From the NCBI GenBank assembly GCA_037039925.1, contig JAXRKP010000280.1, positions 252,501 to 316,500 of the forward strand: a stretch of DNA of 64,000 nucleotides, in the 5' to 3' direction. The notes beneath the pieces are model-generated. The model saw only the letters and a program-made list of their open reading frames with translations, made no database searches and was not told where the DNA came from. This document shows positions 39,143 to 45,364 of this stretch, one piece after another (position 1 is the stretch's first letter; every line of letters begins with the position of its first letter). The DNA is from Doris montereyensis. Its lineage: Eukaryota > Mollusca > Gastropoda > Nudibranchia > Dorididae. Made by a program: the position numbers and the translations under genes.

Positions 39143-39873
39143 TAGCCTACAATTGATTGAACATGTAAAAGTAAAAAATAAGATAAAAGGAAGTTCCTTC
39201 AAGGCCATTACGGCCCATTGAGCCGATGCTTATCCCGGTTTCTATAGTGTGAAGCGGAACAGGTGATTATTAATAATCACCCCTTGAGATAAAATAATTT
39301 TCCTTGTGTTTTGACTATGCCCGCGTCCACCTTTAATGCATTGTTTGCTTTTTACAATAGTTTGTAGAATTTATGGAGGTCTGGTTTAAATAGCTTGACA
39401 TGATTACACAATCGACCTTACTTCCATTATATAATAATAAAAGCAGGTACTTCCATTATAGTTATAGTATAGTCGTATATGTAGTACTACTAGTAGTGGG
39501 CAGTTGGTGGGCACTATTGGAATGGTTGGTTCTCATTCTTTCCTTCCACTATTTCATGTCCCTGTTTTATCTTACCTGTTTCCTCTTAGGTTCACCCTGA
39601 AACCATCACACATGATGGATTGGGTAAATTACAGTAAAACAAAGAAACAAAAGCCATTATAGTATGATTATAATTACTGCATGTGTTATTATTCTTATTC
39701 TTATTATATCATTATTTTTATTATTAATACTACTTGTACATGTGTATTATTATTATAACTACTATACTATTTCTATTATTGTTATTATTATTTATAGCTT
39801 GTTTACTAAATGTAATATCTTTTTTTCTCTTCTGCATTTCAGTTGGGACGACGACCAGGACTCATCAATGTAA
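7737..39873 (+). CDS. NBN: Nibrin gene, 14 coding exons (gene span)
   Basis: Nibrin recruits MRE11-RAD50 to DNA double-strand breaks and activates ATM in the nucleus. Coding exons: 7737-7767, 14410-14539, 18557-18714, 19117-19277, 20508-20611, 21084-21199, 21932-22121, 22737-22828, 23619-23727, 29179-30223, 31946-32098, 32351-32464, 32966-33008, 39843-39873. Domains in order are FHA (residues about 10-105), BRCT1 (108-195), BRCT2 (205-327), an acidic Ser-rich linker, the MRE11-binding motif NFKKFKK (about 758-764) and an acidic C-terminus. Intron phases after exons 1-8 (1,0,2,0,2,0,2,1) match those I recall for human NBN. Reading through needs eight one-base corrections: exon 2 (-1), 4 (+1), 6 (+1), 7 (-1), 10 (three of -1) and, less surely, 13 (-1). 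Corrected length is 2,481 nt, 826 residues, against 754 in human. Identity is firm; the last two exons are less certain. Confidence 0.93.
7768..8894 (+). other. Nibrin intron 1, left part
   Basis: AT-rich intron sequence; open frames here are short and show no domain. CTAGATCTAG-type palindromes recur near 7980-8000. Confidence 0.5.
8895..8945 (-). mobile_element. 3' fragment of SINE family 4
   Basis: The reverse complement carries the family end (GTGGGTCTGCACTTG then a GTATTC-like block), as at 44080 and 49400. Confidence 0.4.
8946..9190 (+). mobile_element. Decayed reverse-transcriptase fragment of the main LINE family
   Basis: Matches copy D at 26515-26770: GAATTTAATGTAGACATAGG, ATGGATTCAGTCGCAAAGGC, GCTGATAATTTTAGC. 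The catalytic Phe-Ala-Asp-Asp has become Ala-Asp-Asn. Confidence 0.8.
9191..9637 (+). other. Nibrin intron 1, unassigned part
   Basis: Nothing recognised. Confidence 0.4.
9638..12903 (-). mobile_element. LINE copy A (APE-type non-LTR retrotransposon), near full length, inactive
   Basis: Antisense to nibrin in intron 1. Reading the - strand from 12903: a GC-rich 5' leader with about three tandem 60-70 bp units (12610-12850), endonuclease remnants (GDLNARVG, ITETK-type motifs), reverse transcriptase remnants, and the C-terminal region MKYLRRIVWKTKRDKIRNT and NQLRWFGHVNKM. The 3' end is a CTTTCTTTCTTTATCAG-type tail at 9638. Many frameshifts and stops. Clade uncertain; the RFGHV/GRPRRKW tail is seen in RTE-like and related LINEs. 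Confidence 0.88.
13058..13917 (+). mobile_element. LINE copy B, 3' fragment with duplicated tail
   Basis: Opposite in orientation to copy A. Contains TKMAVYNIVFCPTLLYGSET and AEMKYLRRVVGKNKRDKIRN, then two successive copies of the 3'-terminal stretch (13690-13810 and 13805-13917), each with CAGGGCAGCCTG..GAAAGA and GGTAGAATGGGAACTGAT. Confidence 0.88.
14111..14243 (-). repeat. 140-bp dispersed element (family 3)
   Basis: GGGCAGTTGGCGGGCACTGC ... CTTGCTGTTTCCTCTTAAT ... TTTCAATGAAACAAA. One of at least 13 copies in the window; antisense in nibrin intron 1, ending about 165 bp before exon 2. Confidence 0.8.
14410..14539 (+). CDS. NBN: Nibrin exon 2 (FHA domain, first half)
   Basis: After acceptor TTTCAG the frame reads EKRYPIVGDKKYVVGRSA, then shifts by one missing base at about 14462-14464 and continues DIIINDPSVSRKQAVLSM. 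VVGRS and SxSRxxAVL are FHA phosphopeptide-binding motifs; Arg26 corresponds to human Arg28. The His of the human SRNHAVL motif is Gln here. The exon ends in phase 0 at a GTAAGG donor. Uncorrected, the frame stops at TAA, so this exon alone would truncate the protein. Confidence 0.92.
14768..14915 (-). repeat. 140-bp dispersed element (family 3)
   Basis: GGTTGGCAGGTGCTGCT ... ATGGTGGATGGTGTAAATTG then an (AAAC)n end. Lies in nibrin intron 2. Confidence 0.75.
14949..15073 (-). CDS. Possible antisense terminal exon or retrocopy fragment
   Basis: Following a T-rich tract and acceptor CACAG on the - strand, 125 nt read GEQIERLTKKIIEKRGWCRD and YKTWDDLERELETLAQDRGN, then Leu and TGA. The stretch is GC-richer than its surroundings, protein-like and uninterrupted. 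I do not recognise the protein. No upstream exon of the same gene was identified, so it could be the last exon of an overlapping gene or a retrocopied fragment. Confidence 0.35.
15074..15482 (+). other. Nibrin intron 2, unassigned part
   Basis: Contains an imperfect direct repeat GCGACCTACACAGTG...GCTC..TATAGGAGCGAAGG at 15299-15350 and 15400-15450; otherwise nothing recognised. Confidence 0.4.
15483..18321 (-). mobile_element. LINE copy C with internal deletion
   Basis: Same family and orientation as copy A, in nibrin intron 2. The C-terminal frame at 15534-15965 is intact for 143 codons (MAVYNTVYCPTLLYGSETWT). Reverse transcriptase remnants with Phe-Ala-Asp-Asp lie near 16300. Relative to copies A and D about 0.6 kb of the endonuclease region is missing at about 17995-18000. 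The 5' leader has about four tandem units (18005-18250). Confidence 0.9.
18557..18714 (+). CDS. NBN: Nibrin exon 3 (FHA domain, second half)
   Basis: The open frame includes LRLEDTSKFGTFVNGKSV and LKDGDEIQFGGSPTSKFK, matching the human KYGTFVN and GDGITFGVFGSKFR stretches. The acceptor is TTTTTCAAG and the donor GTGAGT, phase 0 in and phase 2 out as in human. No frameshift is seen. Confidence 0.95.
18985..19062 (+). mobile_element. SINE family 2, head fragment
   Basis: CAGTGGTCCAGAGGTAAGGTGTC with a GGTTCATATCTC box is the tRNA-like head of family 2 without its body. Confidence 0.6.
19117..19277 (+). CDS. NBN: Nibrin exon 4 (BRCT1)
   Basis: The frame begins AIYEPFIATTSCLE, shifts through one extra A in the A5 run at 19158-19162, then gives KPPKKSLQKIMCLLGGHVV and SKINVTIK. 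LGG followed by an aromatic-rich turn is the BRCT1 core, and the final Lys corresponds to human Lys160, part of the phospho-binding pocket. Donor GTAATT, phase 0. Confidence 0.93.
19278..19570. repeat. Degenerate (TGTCAATAA)-type tandem repeats
   Basis: About 20-bp units such as AATGTATTGTCAATAAAAC start right after nibrin exon 4 and decay rightward. Confidence 0.6.
19741..20035 (+). mobile_element. SINE family 1, full copy
   Basis: Head TGGCCTAGCAGGTTAGGCTG (A box region) and GAGTTCGAATC (B box), body CTACCCAGTTGCCAATGGGT and AGGAGGTGATTATTATCACC, end GGGCCGTAACAGCCTTGAAG. Other copies at 38178, 39187, 48800, 57503 and 62546. Confidence 0.85.
20508..20611 (+). CDS. NBN: Nibrin exon 5 (BRCT1 end)
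   Basis: VICAINNQKRIVTPIYLDHY aligns with human TICALICGRPIVKPEYF. The polypyrimidine tract and CAG acceptor at 20507 and the GTAAGA donor at 20612 give phases 0 and 2. Cumulative coding length to here is 584 nt after the two upstream corrections, equal to the human boundary as I recall it. Confidence 0.93.
20640..21010. repeat. Degenerate minisatellite, about 40-bp unit
   Basis: TTGACCAAGGTACCTTTGAC followed by TTTCACATTTGATTTAGAC recurs about nine times in nibrin intron 5, with much variation. Confidence 0.8.
21084..21199 (+). CDS. NBN: Nibrin exon 6 (inter-BRCT linker and BRCT2 start)
   Basis: The frame starts DYLPEVVDKRSAAG, then one extra G in the GGG at 21121-21123 shifts it to VSFHPDVRRITLLTDLKFYF and LSAVQ. 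SFHPxxxRR before a hydrophobic strand is typical of invertebrate nibrin BRCT2. Acceptor TTTCTTAG, donor GTTTGT, phases 2 and 0. Confidence 0.88.
21310..21600 (-). mobile_element. SINE family 2 copy
   Basis: CACATCCACAACTTAAGTGA, GCCAAGGGATTTTTAACGTA, and the head end GAAGCCAACACCTTGCCTCT. Confidence 0.85.
21932..22121 (+). CDS. NBN: Nibrin exon 7 (BRCT2)
   Basis: The frame reads FNKTNMAVSTAGGLPILLED and EGTIVVSVSRE, then a missing base at the CC of 22060-22061 shifts it to PFKSQCDLSKFVRSVCSALK. This aligns with the human segment from HKKLSSAVVFGGGEA to the DMLQR end. Acceptor TTCGCAG, donor GTAAGA, phases 0 and 2 as in human. Confidence 0.9.
22168..22235 (+). mobile_element. SINE family 2, 3' fragment
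   Basis: CCCCGATATCACCTTAGTTG then TAGATGTGGGTAAATCAAAT is the family 2 tail in + orientation. Confidence 0.6.
22236..22736 (+). other. Nibrin intron 7 remainder
   Basis: T-rich sequence before exon 8; no recognised element. Confidence 0.4.
22737..22828 (+). CDS. NBN: Nibrin exon 8 (BRCT2 end)
   Basis: KNLRMVTDPEIGWAILTCNT then NDFCNPKSAI aligns with human [26 protein letters not shown]. The frame is clean. Acceptor GTTGCAG and donor GTAGGT give phases 2 and 1, as in human exon 8. Confidence 0.93.
22829..23618 (+). other. Nibrin intron 8
   Basis: AT-rich, no feature recognised. Confidence 0.5.
23619..23727 (+). CDS. NBN: Nibrin exon 9
   Basis: The frame reads TPSMYSSMASQSLSQMVETT and PRNSVWAYRLPDCTNG. 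Similarity to other nibrins is weak here, but the composition, acceptor ACCAG and phase fit. Two donors are possible: GTAAAC at 23728 (phase 2, chosen because it joins exon 10 in frame and matches the human phase) or GTCTGT at 23724. A full-size LINE begins about 40 bp after the donor. Confidence 0.75.
23768..27505 (+). mobile_element. LINE copy D, most complete, interrupted by a nested element
   Basis: Sense orientation in nibrin intron 9, beginning about 40 bp after exon 9. Order: leader with about two tandem units (23830-23960); endonuclease GTWNVRTI, VDILAITETKKKGQG, LLGDLNARVG, DYIIVSS (24138-24800); reverse transcriptase NYRGISLLSIPGKVYARILE, HHQSGFRPGRNVQDHIFTIR, LCFIDFEKAFNTV (25740-26010); nested 400-bp element (26024-26423); then FADDLALFGKSE and LLYGSETWTLDSREYS to GRPRRKWEED (26597-27367). 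Several frameshifts and the insertion make it inactive. The 3' end is GATAAAGAAAGAAAG. Confidence 0.92.
26024..26423. mobile_element. 400-bp inverted-repeat element nested in LINE copy D
   Basis: Ends CTGCCGTGCA and TGCACGGCAG; the inverted repeat extends imperfectly to about 30 bp (GCAAA..CG..TATCTCCA). Flanked by TATG at 26020-26023 and 26424-26427. Copies A and C show the empty site (GGAATGCCATAGTTCATCC on the + strand), so the boundaries are direct. It encodes no protein: a non-autonomous DNA transposon. Confidence 0.9.
27506..28180 (+). other. Nibrin intron 9, unassigned part
   Basis: AT-rich, no feature recognised. Confidence 0.4.
28184..28330 (+). mobile_element. Possible hAT-type transposon end
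   Basis: CAGTGCTTCTCAGACTATCT resembles the CAGTG.TTCTCAAACT termini of non-autonomous hAT elements, followed by GGCGGGCCGGCAC. No matching right end was found. Confidence 0.35.
28790..29105. mobile_element. Inverted-repeat element, copy 1
   Basis: Begins GCATAGCCTTCAACCAGTAT and ends AAAAGTTGGCAGCTATG. Shares internal sequence (AGTTAACGGCAGAAATTCAG) with copy 2 at 37651. It ends about 75 bp before nibrin exon 10. Confidence 0.8.
29179..30223 (+). CDS. NBN: Nibrin exon 10 (long acidic Ser-rich exon)
   Basis: This is the largest coding exon (1,045 nt), with acceptor GGTTTCAG and donor GTAAGC. It runs through four frame segments joined by one-base deletions near the G4 run at 29434-29437, the A6 run at 29627-29632 and somewhere in 29913-29930; each step is the same direction. 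The text is hydrophilic and disordered, with acidic Ser clusters (LLDDSDEDLP, LFSDSEDSPPRS, LFDSDEDEDS) that look like casein kinase 2 sites, a basic patch RSRKRK and several VKxE motifs of sumoylation type. It replaces the poorly conserved middle of human nibrin. Confidence 0.85.
30420..31625. repeat. Minisatellite of about 70-bp units in nibrin intron 10
   Basis: Unit: ATTAGCATCATTGAAATGCA, CCATTAGTAAATGGCCTACT, TTCC.TTATTCTCTTTATCACACACAC. About 17 units with a gradient: left units use CATTATTCTCTTTATC, right units AGATTTTGTCTTTACC. Confidence 0.9.
31946..32098 (+). CDS. NBN: Nibrin exon 11 (MRE11-binding motif)
   Basis: The open frame includes VVKVMDLITRPP and ends EGVNNFKKFKK, the highly conserved MRE11-interaction sequence of nibrin, directly before donor GTAGAT. 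Acceptor TTTCAG, phases 0 and 0. This is the strongest single identifier of the gene. Confidence 0.95.
32351..32464 (+). CDS. NBN: Nibrin exon 12
   Basis: TQHMGSGELPKIIGGHDLQP corresponds to human YPGAGKLPHIIGGSDLIAH, followed by an acidic helix LQALEDLLSEERI. Acceptor GATTCCAG, donor GTAAGT, phases 0 and 0. A 47-bp LINE 3' end begins within the donor region at about 32470. Confidence 0.93.
32470..32518 (-). mobile_element. Short 3' end of the main LINE beside the exon 12 donor
   Basis: TTCTTTCTTCTTTATCAGCA then CCCATTCTACC..GTGTATGGG is the reverse complement of the LINE 3' terminus. Only about 48 bp is present, and it starts at the last base of the GTAAGT donor. Confidence 0.75.
32519..32965 (+). 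other. Nibrin intron 12 remainder
   Basis: T-rich, with a short (TCTA)n run at 32895-32920 before exon 13. Confidence 0.5.
32966..33008 (+). CDS. NBN: Nibrin exon 13
   Basis: DKRQDNHRKGDQLL follows acceptor TTTCCTCAG and precedes donor GTGAGT. Read as given the exon ends in phase 1. One more T in the T4 run at 33003-33006 would give DQLF, phase 2 and an in-frame join to the Trp-Asp-rich last exon, resembling the DDLFRY ATM-binding end of human nibrin. The G/T array starts about 13 bp after this exon. Confidence 0.72.
33022..38085. repeat. Giant G/T-only tandem array in the last nibrin intron
   Basis: About 4.6 kb (33022-37650), resuming at 38041-38085 after an inserted element, in which the + strand is almost entirely G and T. 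Left units are GTTGGTTTGTTCGTTGTGTTTTG (about 23 bp), middle units GTTGTTTTGTTTGTTGTGTTTTG, right units alternate TTTTGGTTG and TTTTGGTTGGTGTG. It starts about 13 bp after the exon 13 donor. All long Leu-Val-Cys-Phe-Trp frames across it are repeat artefacts. Confidence 0.97.
37651..38040. mobile_element. Inverted-repeat element, copy 2, inserted in the G/T array
   Basis: Begins GCATAGCTGCCACCCAGTAC and ends GATCTGAAAAGGTTGGCAAG. Array sequence lies on both sides, which fixes the boundaries. 390 bp, no coding capacity. Confidence 0.85.
38178..38490 (-). mobile_element. SINE family 1 copy
   Basis: Reverse of the family: CCTTCAGGGCCATTAAGGCC at the left, ATTCAAATCCAGGACCTCAT (B box) and GACAGCCTAATTACTCG (A box) at the right. 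Confidence 0.85.
39005..39140. repeat. (ATT)n microsatellite
   Basis: ATT/ACT triplets, purest at 39090-39140. Confidence 0.9.
39187..39288 (-). mobile_element. SINE family 1, 3' half
   Basis: AAGTTCCTTCAAGGCCATTA to AACAGGTGATTATTAATAATC; head missing. Confidence 0.75.
39497..39650 (-). repeat. 140-bp dispersed element (family 3)
   Basis: GGGCAGTTGGTGGGCACTAT to GTAAATTACAGTAAAACAAAG, in nibrin's last intron. Confidence 0.75.
39843..39873 (+). CDS. NBN: Nibrin exon 14 (stop codon)
   Basis: After a T-rich tract and acceptor GCATTTCAG the phase-2 reading is WDDDQDSSM then TAA at 39871. This requires the one-base correction in exon 13. Without it the phase-1 reading is VGTTTRTHQCKI and runs about 40 codons, with no resemblance to nibrin. 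The acidic short end is the likelier product. Confidence 0.6.
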
Positions 39874-40071
39874 AATTAAAAACAATTTTTTATGGAATGT
39901 GAGTTTTAAAATAATAAGAAAGAATGAAGGCTGTCATTCATGTTTTAAAAAAAAACAATGCTAGCGATGTTGCTATTTGTATTCACTGAAATTTATATGA
40001 AAATGGCTCCACACTTATCATTGTATTTGTATATGCACATATTATTATATTATACATGTTTTTGACATCAC

Positions 40072-40077
40072 AATAAA
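40072..40077 (+). promoter_or_regulatory. Candidate nibrin poly(A) signal
   Basis: AATAAA lies 199 bp after the nibrin stop codon, followed by T- and GT-rich sequence (TTGTGTGTGTGG about 50 bp on) suitable as a downstream element. Confidence 0.6.
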
Positions 40078-40179
40078 AAAATCTTTTTCTTTGTTAACCC
40101 ACATTGCTGACTTTTTGACTTTTCAATGGGTTGTGTGTGTGGGGCTAGTGGTGGGTTGACGTTTTTTATTTTTAAATTT

Positions 40180-40506
40180 TTTATTTGATTTGATTTTACC
40201 TACATCCACAACTAAGATGATCTCAGGGGTTTTGGTAAGATTTTTAATTTTGACCGGACTGCCTTGTAAACAGTCAAGGGGTCTTTTAACATATACAAAG
40301 TGCTGTGATTTTCACACATGACCTTTTTATCATCCGTCTCCGATGAGACTAGGTGTCGATTCACCTACCTGGACGGGGGTTGTTATATATAGATTTTGCT
40401 TGAAAGGACTCGAGAAAATTGTTCAACCGTTGGCGGGGCTCGAACCAACTATCTTCTGGTTGAGAGTGAGAGGCTGACACCTTGCCTCTGAACTACCGAG
40501 TCCCCT
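40180..40506 (-). mobile_element. SINE family 2 copy
   Basis: CACATCCACAACTAAGATGA, CAGTCAAGGGGTCTTTTAAC, and head end GAGGCTGACACCTTGCCTCT; immediately followed by a family 3 element. Confidence 0.85.
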
Positions 40507-40507
40507 T

Positions 40508-40642
40508 GGATGTTGCTGGTAGAAGCCACTTCTTTCTTCCCTTTCTCTCTATGTCTTTCATCCAGCTGTTTCTTCTTAATTCAATCTGAGATAACCATAT
40601 AATGTGGTTTGGGGGGGGGGTAAATTGGCATCAAGCAAATGT
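40508..40642 (-). repeat. 140-bp dispersed element (family 3)
   Basis: TGGTAGAAGCCACTTCTTTC to GGTAAATTGGCATCAAGCAAA; diverged. Confidence 0.6.
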
Positions 40643-40669
40643 CATTTAGGTTATTTTGTTATCGCTGAG

Positions 40670-40790
40670 ATAAGAAATTGGAGAAGAGCCAAGTCAAGAA
40701 AGTCGTGTAAGCATATCGCTGAGATAAGAAATTGGAGATGAGCCAAGTCAAGAAAGTCGCTGAGATAAGAAATTGGAAAGAATGTTTGTT
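40670..40790. repeat. About 45-bp direct repeat, three units
   Basis: CGCTGAGATAAGAAATTGGA then GA.GAGCCAAGTCAAGAAAG repeated. Confidence 0.85.
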
Positions 40791-40879
40791 TAATTTTTTT
40801 AATTTTCATGATTCTGACCCAGGGTGGTGGCTTCAGGATAAGACATGTTAATTCTTCAAACTTATATAAGTTATAACCT

Positions 40880-41540
40880 GCCAGTCTTCAATCTGACCAT
40901 CTATCACTGAGGATTATTTAAAATTATCTCCAATCTGACCATCTATCAATGAGGATTACTTTAAAATTCTCTTCAATCTGACCACCTATCAATGAGGATT
41001 ATTTTCATACTTTCTTCAACCTGACCATCTATCACTGAGGATTACTTTAAAATTATCTTCAATCTGACGATCTATCATAGGATTACTTTAAAATTCTCTT
41101 CAATCTGATCATCTATCAATGAGGATTATTTTAAAATTCTCTCCAATCTGACCATCTATGACTGAGAATTACTTTAAAATTCTCTTCAATCTGATCATCT
41201 ATGACTGAGGATTACTTTAAAATTCTCTTCAATCTGACCATCTATCATTGAGGATTACTGTAAAATTCTCTTCAATCTGACCATCTATCATTGAGGATTA
41301 CTGTAAAATTCTCTCCAATCTGACCATCTATCAATGAGGATTACTGGAAAATTCTCTTCAATCTGACCATGTATCACTGAGGATTACTGTAAAATTCTCT
41401 TCAATCTGACCATCTATCACTGAGGATTACTGGAAAATTCTCTTCAATCTGACCATGTATCACTGAGGATTACTCTAAAATTCTCATCAGTCTGAGTCTG
41501 ACCATCTATCACTGAGGATTACTGTAAAATTATTGTCTTC
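40880..41540. repeat. About 45-bp minisatellite, about 14 units
   Basis: TTCAATCTGACCATCTATCA then CTGAGGATTACTTTAAAATTC, intergenic between nibrin and copine. Confidence 0.92.
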
Positions 41541-41923
41541 AAATATGAGCTGCTAGACACAACATGAAATGCACGGCTGATCGTCAATATAAAAATAAAT
41601 GGTGAAAAGTAAAATAATTTTAAACGCCTACACACACACACACTTGTCCATACAATTCTTTATTTAATCTGAATGACTTCAATCACCAATATTTGAATGT
41701 GAAATCAAAGCCTGTTTGTGCACATAGAAAATTAAAAAAAGATCTACATCATAATATCACATTACAAATCAAATGGCAAGGCAAAGTACGATAAAGTAAG
41801 AAATGAAACGGTTTGAAGCGACATCAGCAAGAGCCAGTCCAAATGGTTTTATGGGAAGTTGGATTTGGATGGACCATAAACAATAAAAAACTACAATTAC
41901 TACAGAGTGTAAGTTGAAGGAAC

Positions 41924-42020
41924 TACCACATGCGGTAATCTCAGGGTGAATTGAGATGAACCAGGAAGATGATAGCAGATAAGTAAAGAGTGAGAGGAAA
42001 GACATAGGACCGTCCAGTAC
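41924..42020 (+). repeat. 140-bp dispersed element (family 3), partial
   Basis: CCACATGCGGTAATCTCAGG to AAAGACATAGGACC; intergenic. Confidence 0.65.
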
Positions 42021-42194
42021 TAACTGTCAAACATGGGACATGAACCAGGGGTAACATTACAATAAAAAATAAAGCTTAAAAGTTCCTCTTTGTGCTTATG
42101 TTAACTAGTTTTAATTTCAAGTTTAATGATTGTAAGAGGAATTTAGGAATGTAAAAGATGTTAACGTCCTTGAGATGACACTATGAGTGAAAGT

Positions 42195-42450
42195 GAGCAG
42201 CCTTCAATTGGCCTAAAAAGCGACTCCCAAATTTGACTTGGCCTGAAAAGCGACTCCTAAATTTGAATTGACCTGAAAAGCGACTATCAAATTTGAATTG
42301 ACCTGAAAAGCGACTATCAAATTTGAATTGGCCTGAAAAGCCTCCCAAATTTGAATTGGCGACTCCCATATTCGAATTGGCCTGAAAAGTGACTCCCAAA
42401 TTTGAATAGGCCAGAAATCCAACCCCCAAATTTGAATTGGCCTGTGAGTC
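42195..42450. repeat. About 30-bp minisatellite, about 8 units
   Basis: GCCTGAAAAGCGACTCCCAA then ATTTGAATTG. Confidence 0.92.
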
Positions 42451-43684
42451 AATCATTTTACCACCAAAAGAAATGTTATCAAAGGAGATAATATAAGTCA
42501 TGAGGCAATAATTCAAGACGGGTGCAAAAAACGGGCTACAATTAAAAAGCACAAATTAAAAAGCGGACAGTTGTGTGGAGGAGAGGCAAGAGGCTGGCAA
42601 TTCAGCCAAATGAATTTGGCCGGCAAGGAACCAACTGCCAAAGACCGATGTCCAGCGGGATCGACCATGACCGGCAAACTTCCACCCATGGATGACAATG
42701 ACACAAAAAAGATCAATATTATATCCAATGACTTTTCACTGCAAACTAGTTTCTCAAACCTTGTTAAACCATTGGGCCTAGAACCTCTTCACAAACAAGG
42801 TAATACTAATAGAAACAACGTCGATATTTAAATCAATGAATGGCTTGACAAATGTGACATGCCTTGACGCAATTCACCTGTCAAGAAAATATGCAAGAGG
42901 GCAATGGAAAAAAATGACGGTGCCATCATCTCGGAGTGATTACTATTTCTCTTCACTTCTTTCCATTCACGATCCATCTCTGGAACAACACCAATAGCAG
43001 CTGAAGTCAGCAATCTAACCGAATTCTAAAAGCAATGGTCAAGCTGGTCAATTGGTTAGCTGAATTCTATTTTCATGCATGCAACAGACCAATAAACAAG
43101 AACCAAAAAATACTTGAAGCTCTGTCTGGAAAAAAAAAAGCCAGATGAATCAAATTACAACGAGTGGATTCTGATAACCAACATTTTAAAAAAATACAGT
43201 TTTAATTGTGGAGAACAGAAATTTGTCATTTTATTCATGTAAAGCTGTTAAAGTTAGAATGAAATTTGTATGAGACAAAAAACAAAAGAAGAAAAAACAA
43301 GAAGAAAGTAGCTTTTTCACTAGCATGAAACTATTGAAACTTTCACCATAGAGACTAAGGAAAAGAATTTTTGGAAACTTTTTTATTTAACGACGGGGAT
43401 GTTATAATTTCATTTCATACATAAGCATTTTTCTGATCATGTTTTTAGACACAATTGTGATAACAAGTAATGAGTATGATTCATTGATTCACTATGTAAA
43501 AAGTGGCAACTGCCCCTTCTTCCTACTACACTAGCTTCCTGTTCATATTGCCTGTTTCATATTAAAATTTAGAATCCAATTCTATTCTTGTTGAATAACC
43601 AGAATCCCTGTTCAGACAGGACAATTTGAGTACAATATCAATCTTCATGAAAGATGTGATCTGTACCAGTGTTTTCTGCATGTC
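42451..43684. other. Intergenic stretch with a decayed LINE scrap
   Basis: At about 43525-43600 LH-LPVHIACFILKF resembles the LHWLPV block of CR1/L2 LINEs. An 86-codon open frame at 42571-42831 shows no domain and no splice context; I do not call it a gene. Confidence 0.4.
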
Positions 43685-43830
43685 TGTTTGTTTAATTGAA
43701 ATAAACCCAATCCACCATATGCGGTGTTCTCAGGGTGAAGTAAGAGGAAACGGCAAAATAAAGGATGAATGAAAGCAAGATAGGAAAGAAGTAGGACCTA
43801 CCAGTAGCGACCACCAACTGCCCACTGCAC
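43685..43830 (+). repeat. 140-bp dispersed element (family 3)
   Basis: TTTGTTTAATTGAAATAAAC, CCACCATATGCGGTGTTCTC, to ACCACCAACTGCCCA. One of the best-preserved copies. Confidence 0.8.
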
Positions 43831-44079
43831 CAGTGCATTCAAGACTTGTGTGACTATTCCATGGCATGAAGTGAAAGAGTTTTGCTGCCACTGCTAGGGG
43901 ACAATCTCGTCTCTGATGTGCCAAGCAGCCATGTGGGTAAACCTTTTCATACACATATAATGATTCAATCAGTCGGTGTCTTCTTGTTTCTAATTTTAGC
44001 TATGAAGACTTGCTTCATATATAACAATTTGCAGGCTAAATTAATGCTCATCCTTAATGCCAAGCTTGTAAAGATAAAA

Positions 44080-44135
44080 TAGTATCCTCGTACAAGTGCA
44101 GGCTCACCAACTGTACATAATTTATCCCAAGCTTC
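44080..44135 (-). mobile_element. SINE family 4, 3' fragment
   Basis: CCTCGTACAAGTGCAGGCTC then ACCAACTGTACATAATTTATCC is the reverse complement of the family end. Confidence 0.6.
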
Positions 44136-44726
44136 CATAAAAATAAAATACCTTATATAAAATTTACATGTACAGTAAACTTAAAAACAGGCCCTCATTT
44201 CATCAAAAACACGGTAAGATAACATCACCAATTATCATATAAATTAAATGCATAGAATGGCTTTGGAAAACAGTGAACTGTTTCTTATATAAGCCACACA
44301 CAAAAAAGGAGAGAAAAAATTAACACTTGCATACATAGAGAATAATATCAACGATATCAAGGTTGAGGAGGAAAAATACAATTTGCATTCACAGAGTCAA
44401 GGGCAACACCACCATCTTTATTTATCCTCAAGGTTCAGATTTGTTCCTGGATGCGCATTTCCGTCATTTCAGATCAAGTGAGCCTTTACAATGTGTCAAA
44501 ATGTCGGCATGAATGAAGTAGTGTACAGTACATGAGTCTTAAGAAAAGAAATGTTGGTTTGAATAGTTCCACATCACCAGTACATAACAAATCTAACAAA
44601 GAAAATGGTATACTAATACTAGAAATTTCCTGATCATGAGAGCTGTTGTCAGGAATTGTCAAGAAGAGTAGAGAGATTCATACAAAGAGAAACAGACAGG
44701 CCCAAGTGTAACACGACAAAACGGGG
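44136..44726. other. Intergenic, unassigned
   Basis: AT-rich; nothing recognised. Confidence 0.4.
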
Positions 44727-45031
44727 GCATAGCTGCCAACCTTTTCAAATCAGAAAAACAGAATCTCGTCTATATGACTAATTTATCTTGCACAACGCTC
44801 CGTAAACTCCAGAAAATATTGATAATTCAACTGGAATTAACCCCTCTTTTTTAAGTCAATTTTTTTATTTATTTACTGAAATATCTGTTATGGCAACAAT
44901 ATATATATATAATACCGAAATTTATTGTGTTTTTTTTTGCTGTTCAATTTGAGCATGTAAAAGCGATGAAAAGTGTATTAAGAAAAAAAAGTTAATTTGT
45001 ATGACAGAGTTGCGTCCCTTGGCAGGTATGC
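44727..45031. mobile_element. Inverted-repeat element, copy 3
   Basis: Begins GCATAGCTGCCAACCTTTTC and ends CCTTGGCAGGTATGC, 305 bp, in the opposite orientation to copies 1 and 2. Confidence 0.82.
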
Positions 45032-45364
45032 AAGGAGGTGTGTGTGGAATGCAAGTGTGGATACAAAAGGGTTTAAAAAGTGTTCCTGAAGACAACTAAA
45101 AAAAAATCAGTAGAAAAAACGTAAGTGTAAGAATAAAACACTTTGTTTCAGGCACTGATGCCAACAATAGGGTTGTGCAACAGTAAGAAATGGATCAAAC
45201 GTAGAAATGTTCACTTGAAGATGATAACAGTTATTTGGATGTTTATTTGCTTGTGTGTTGGCTGTTTTAATTGGGGGTGGGAGGGGGCATGATAGTATTT
45301 AGAATTCTTTGGCGTAGTCTTTTCTTACATAAAGGCAAAAGCACCATTCGCATGAAAAGCTAAA

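Noticed and set aside
7737..39873. Nibrin as a pseudogene because of its frameshifts
   Set aside because: Splice sites, phases and functional residues are intact, introns are present, and copine shows the same homopolymer shifts.
42571..42831. 86-codon frame MCGGEARGWQFSQ
   Set aside because: No domain, no splice context and no neighbouring exon; sits between minisatellites.
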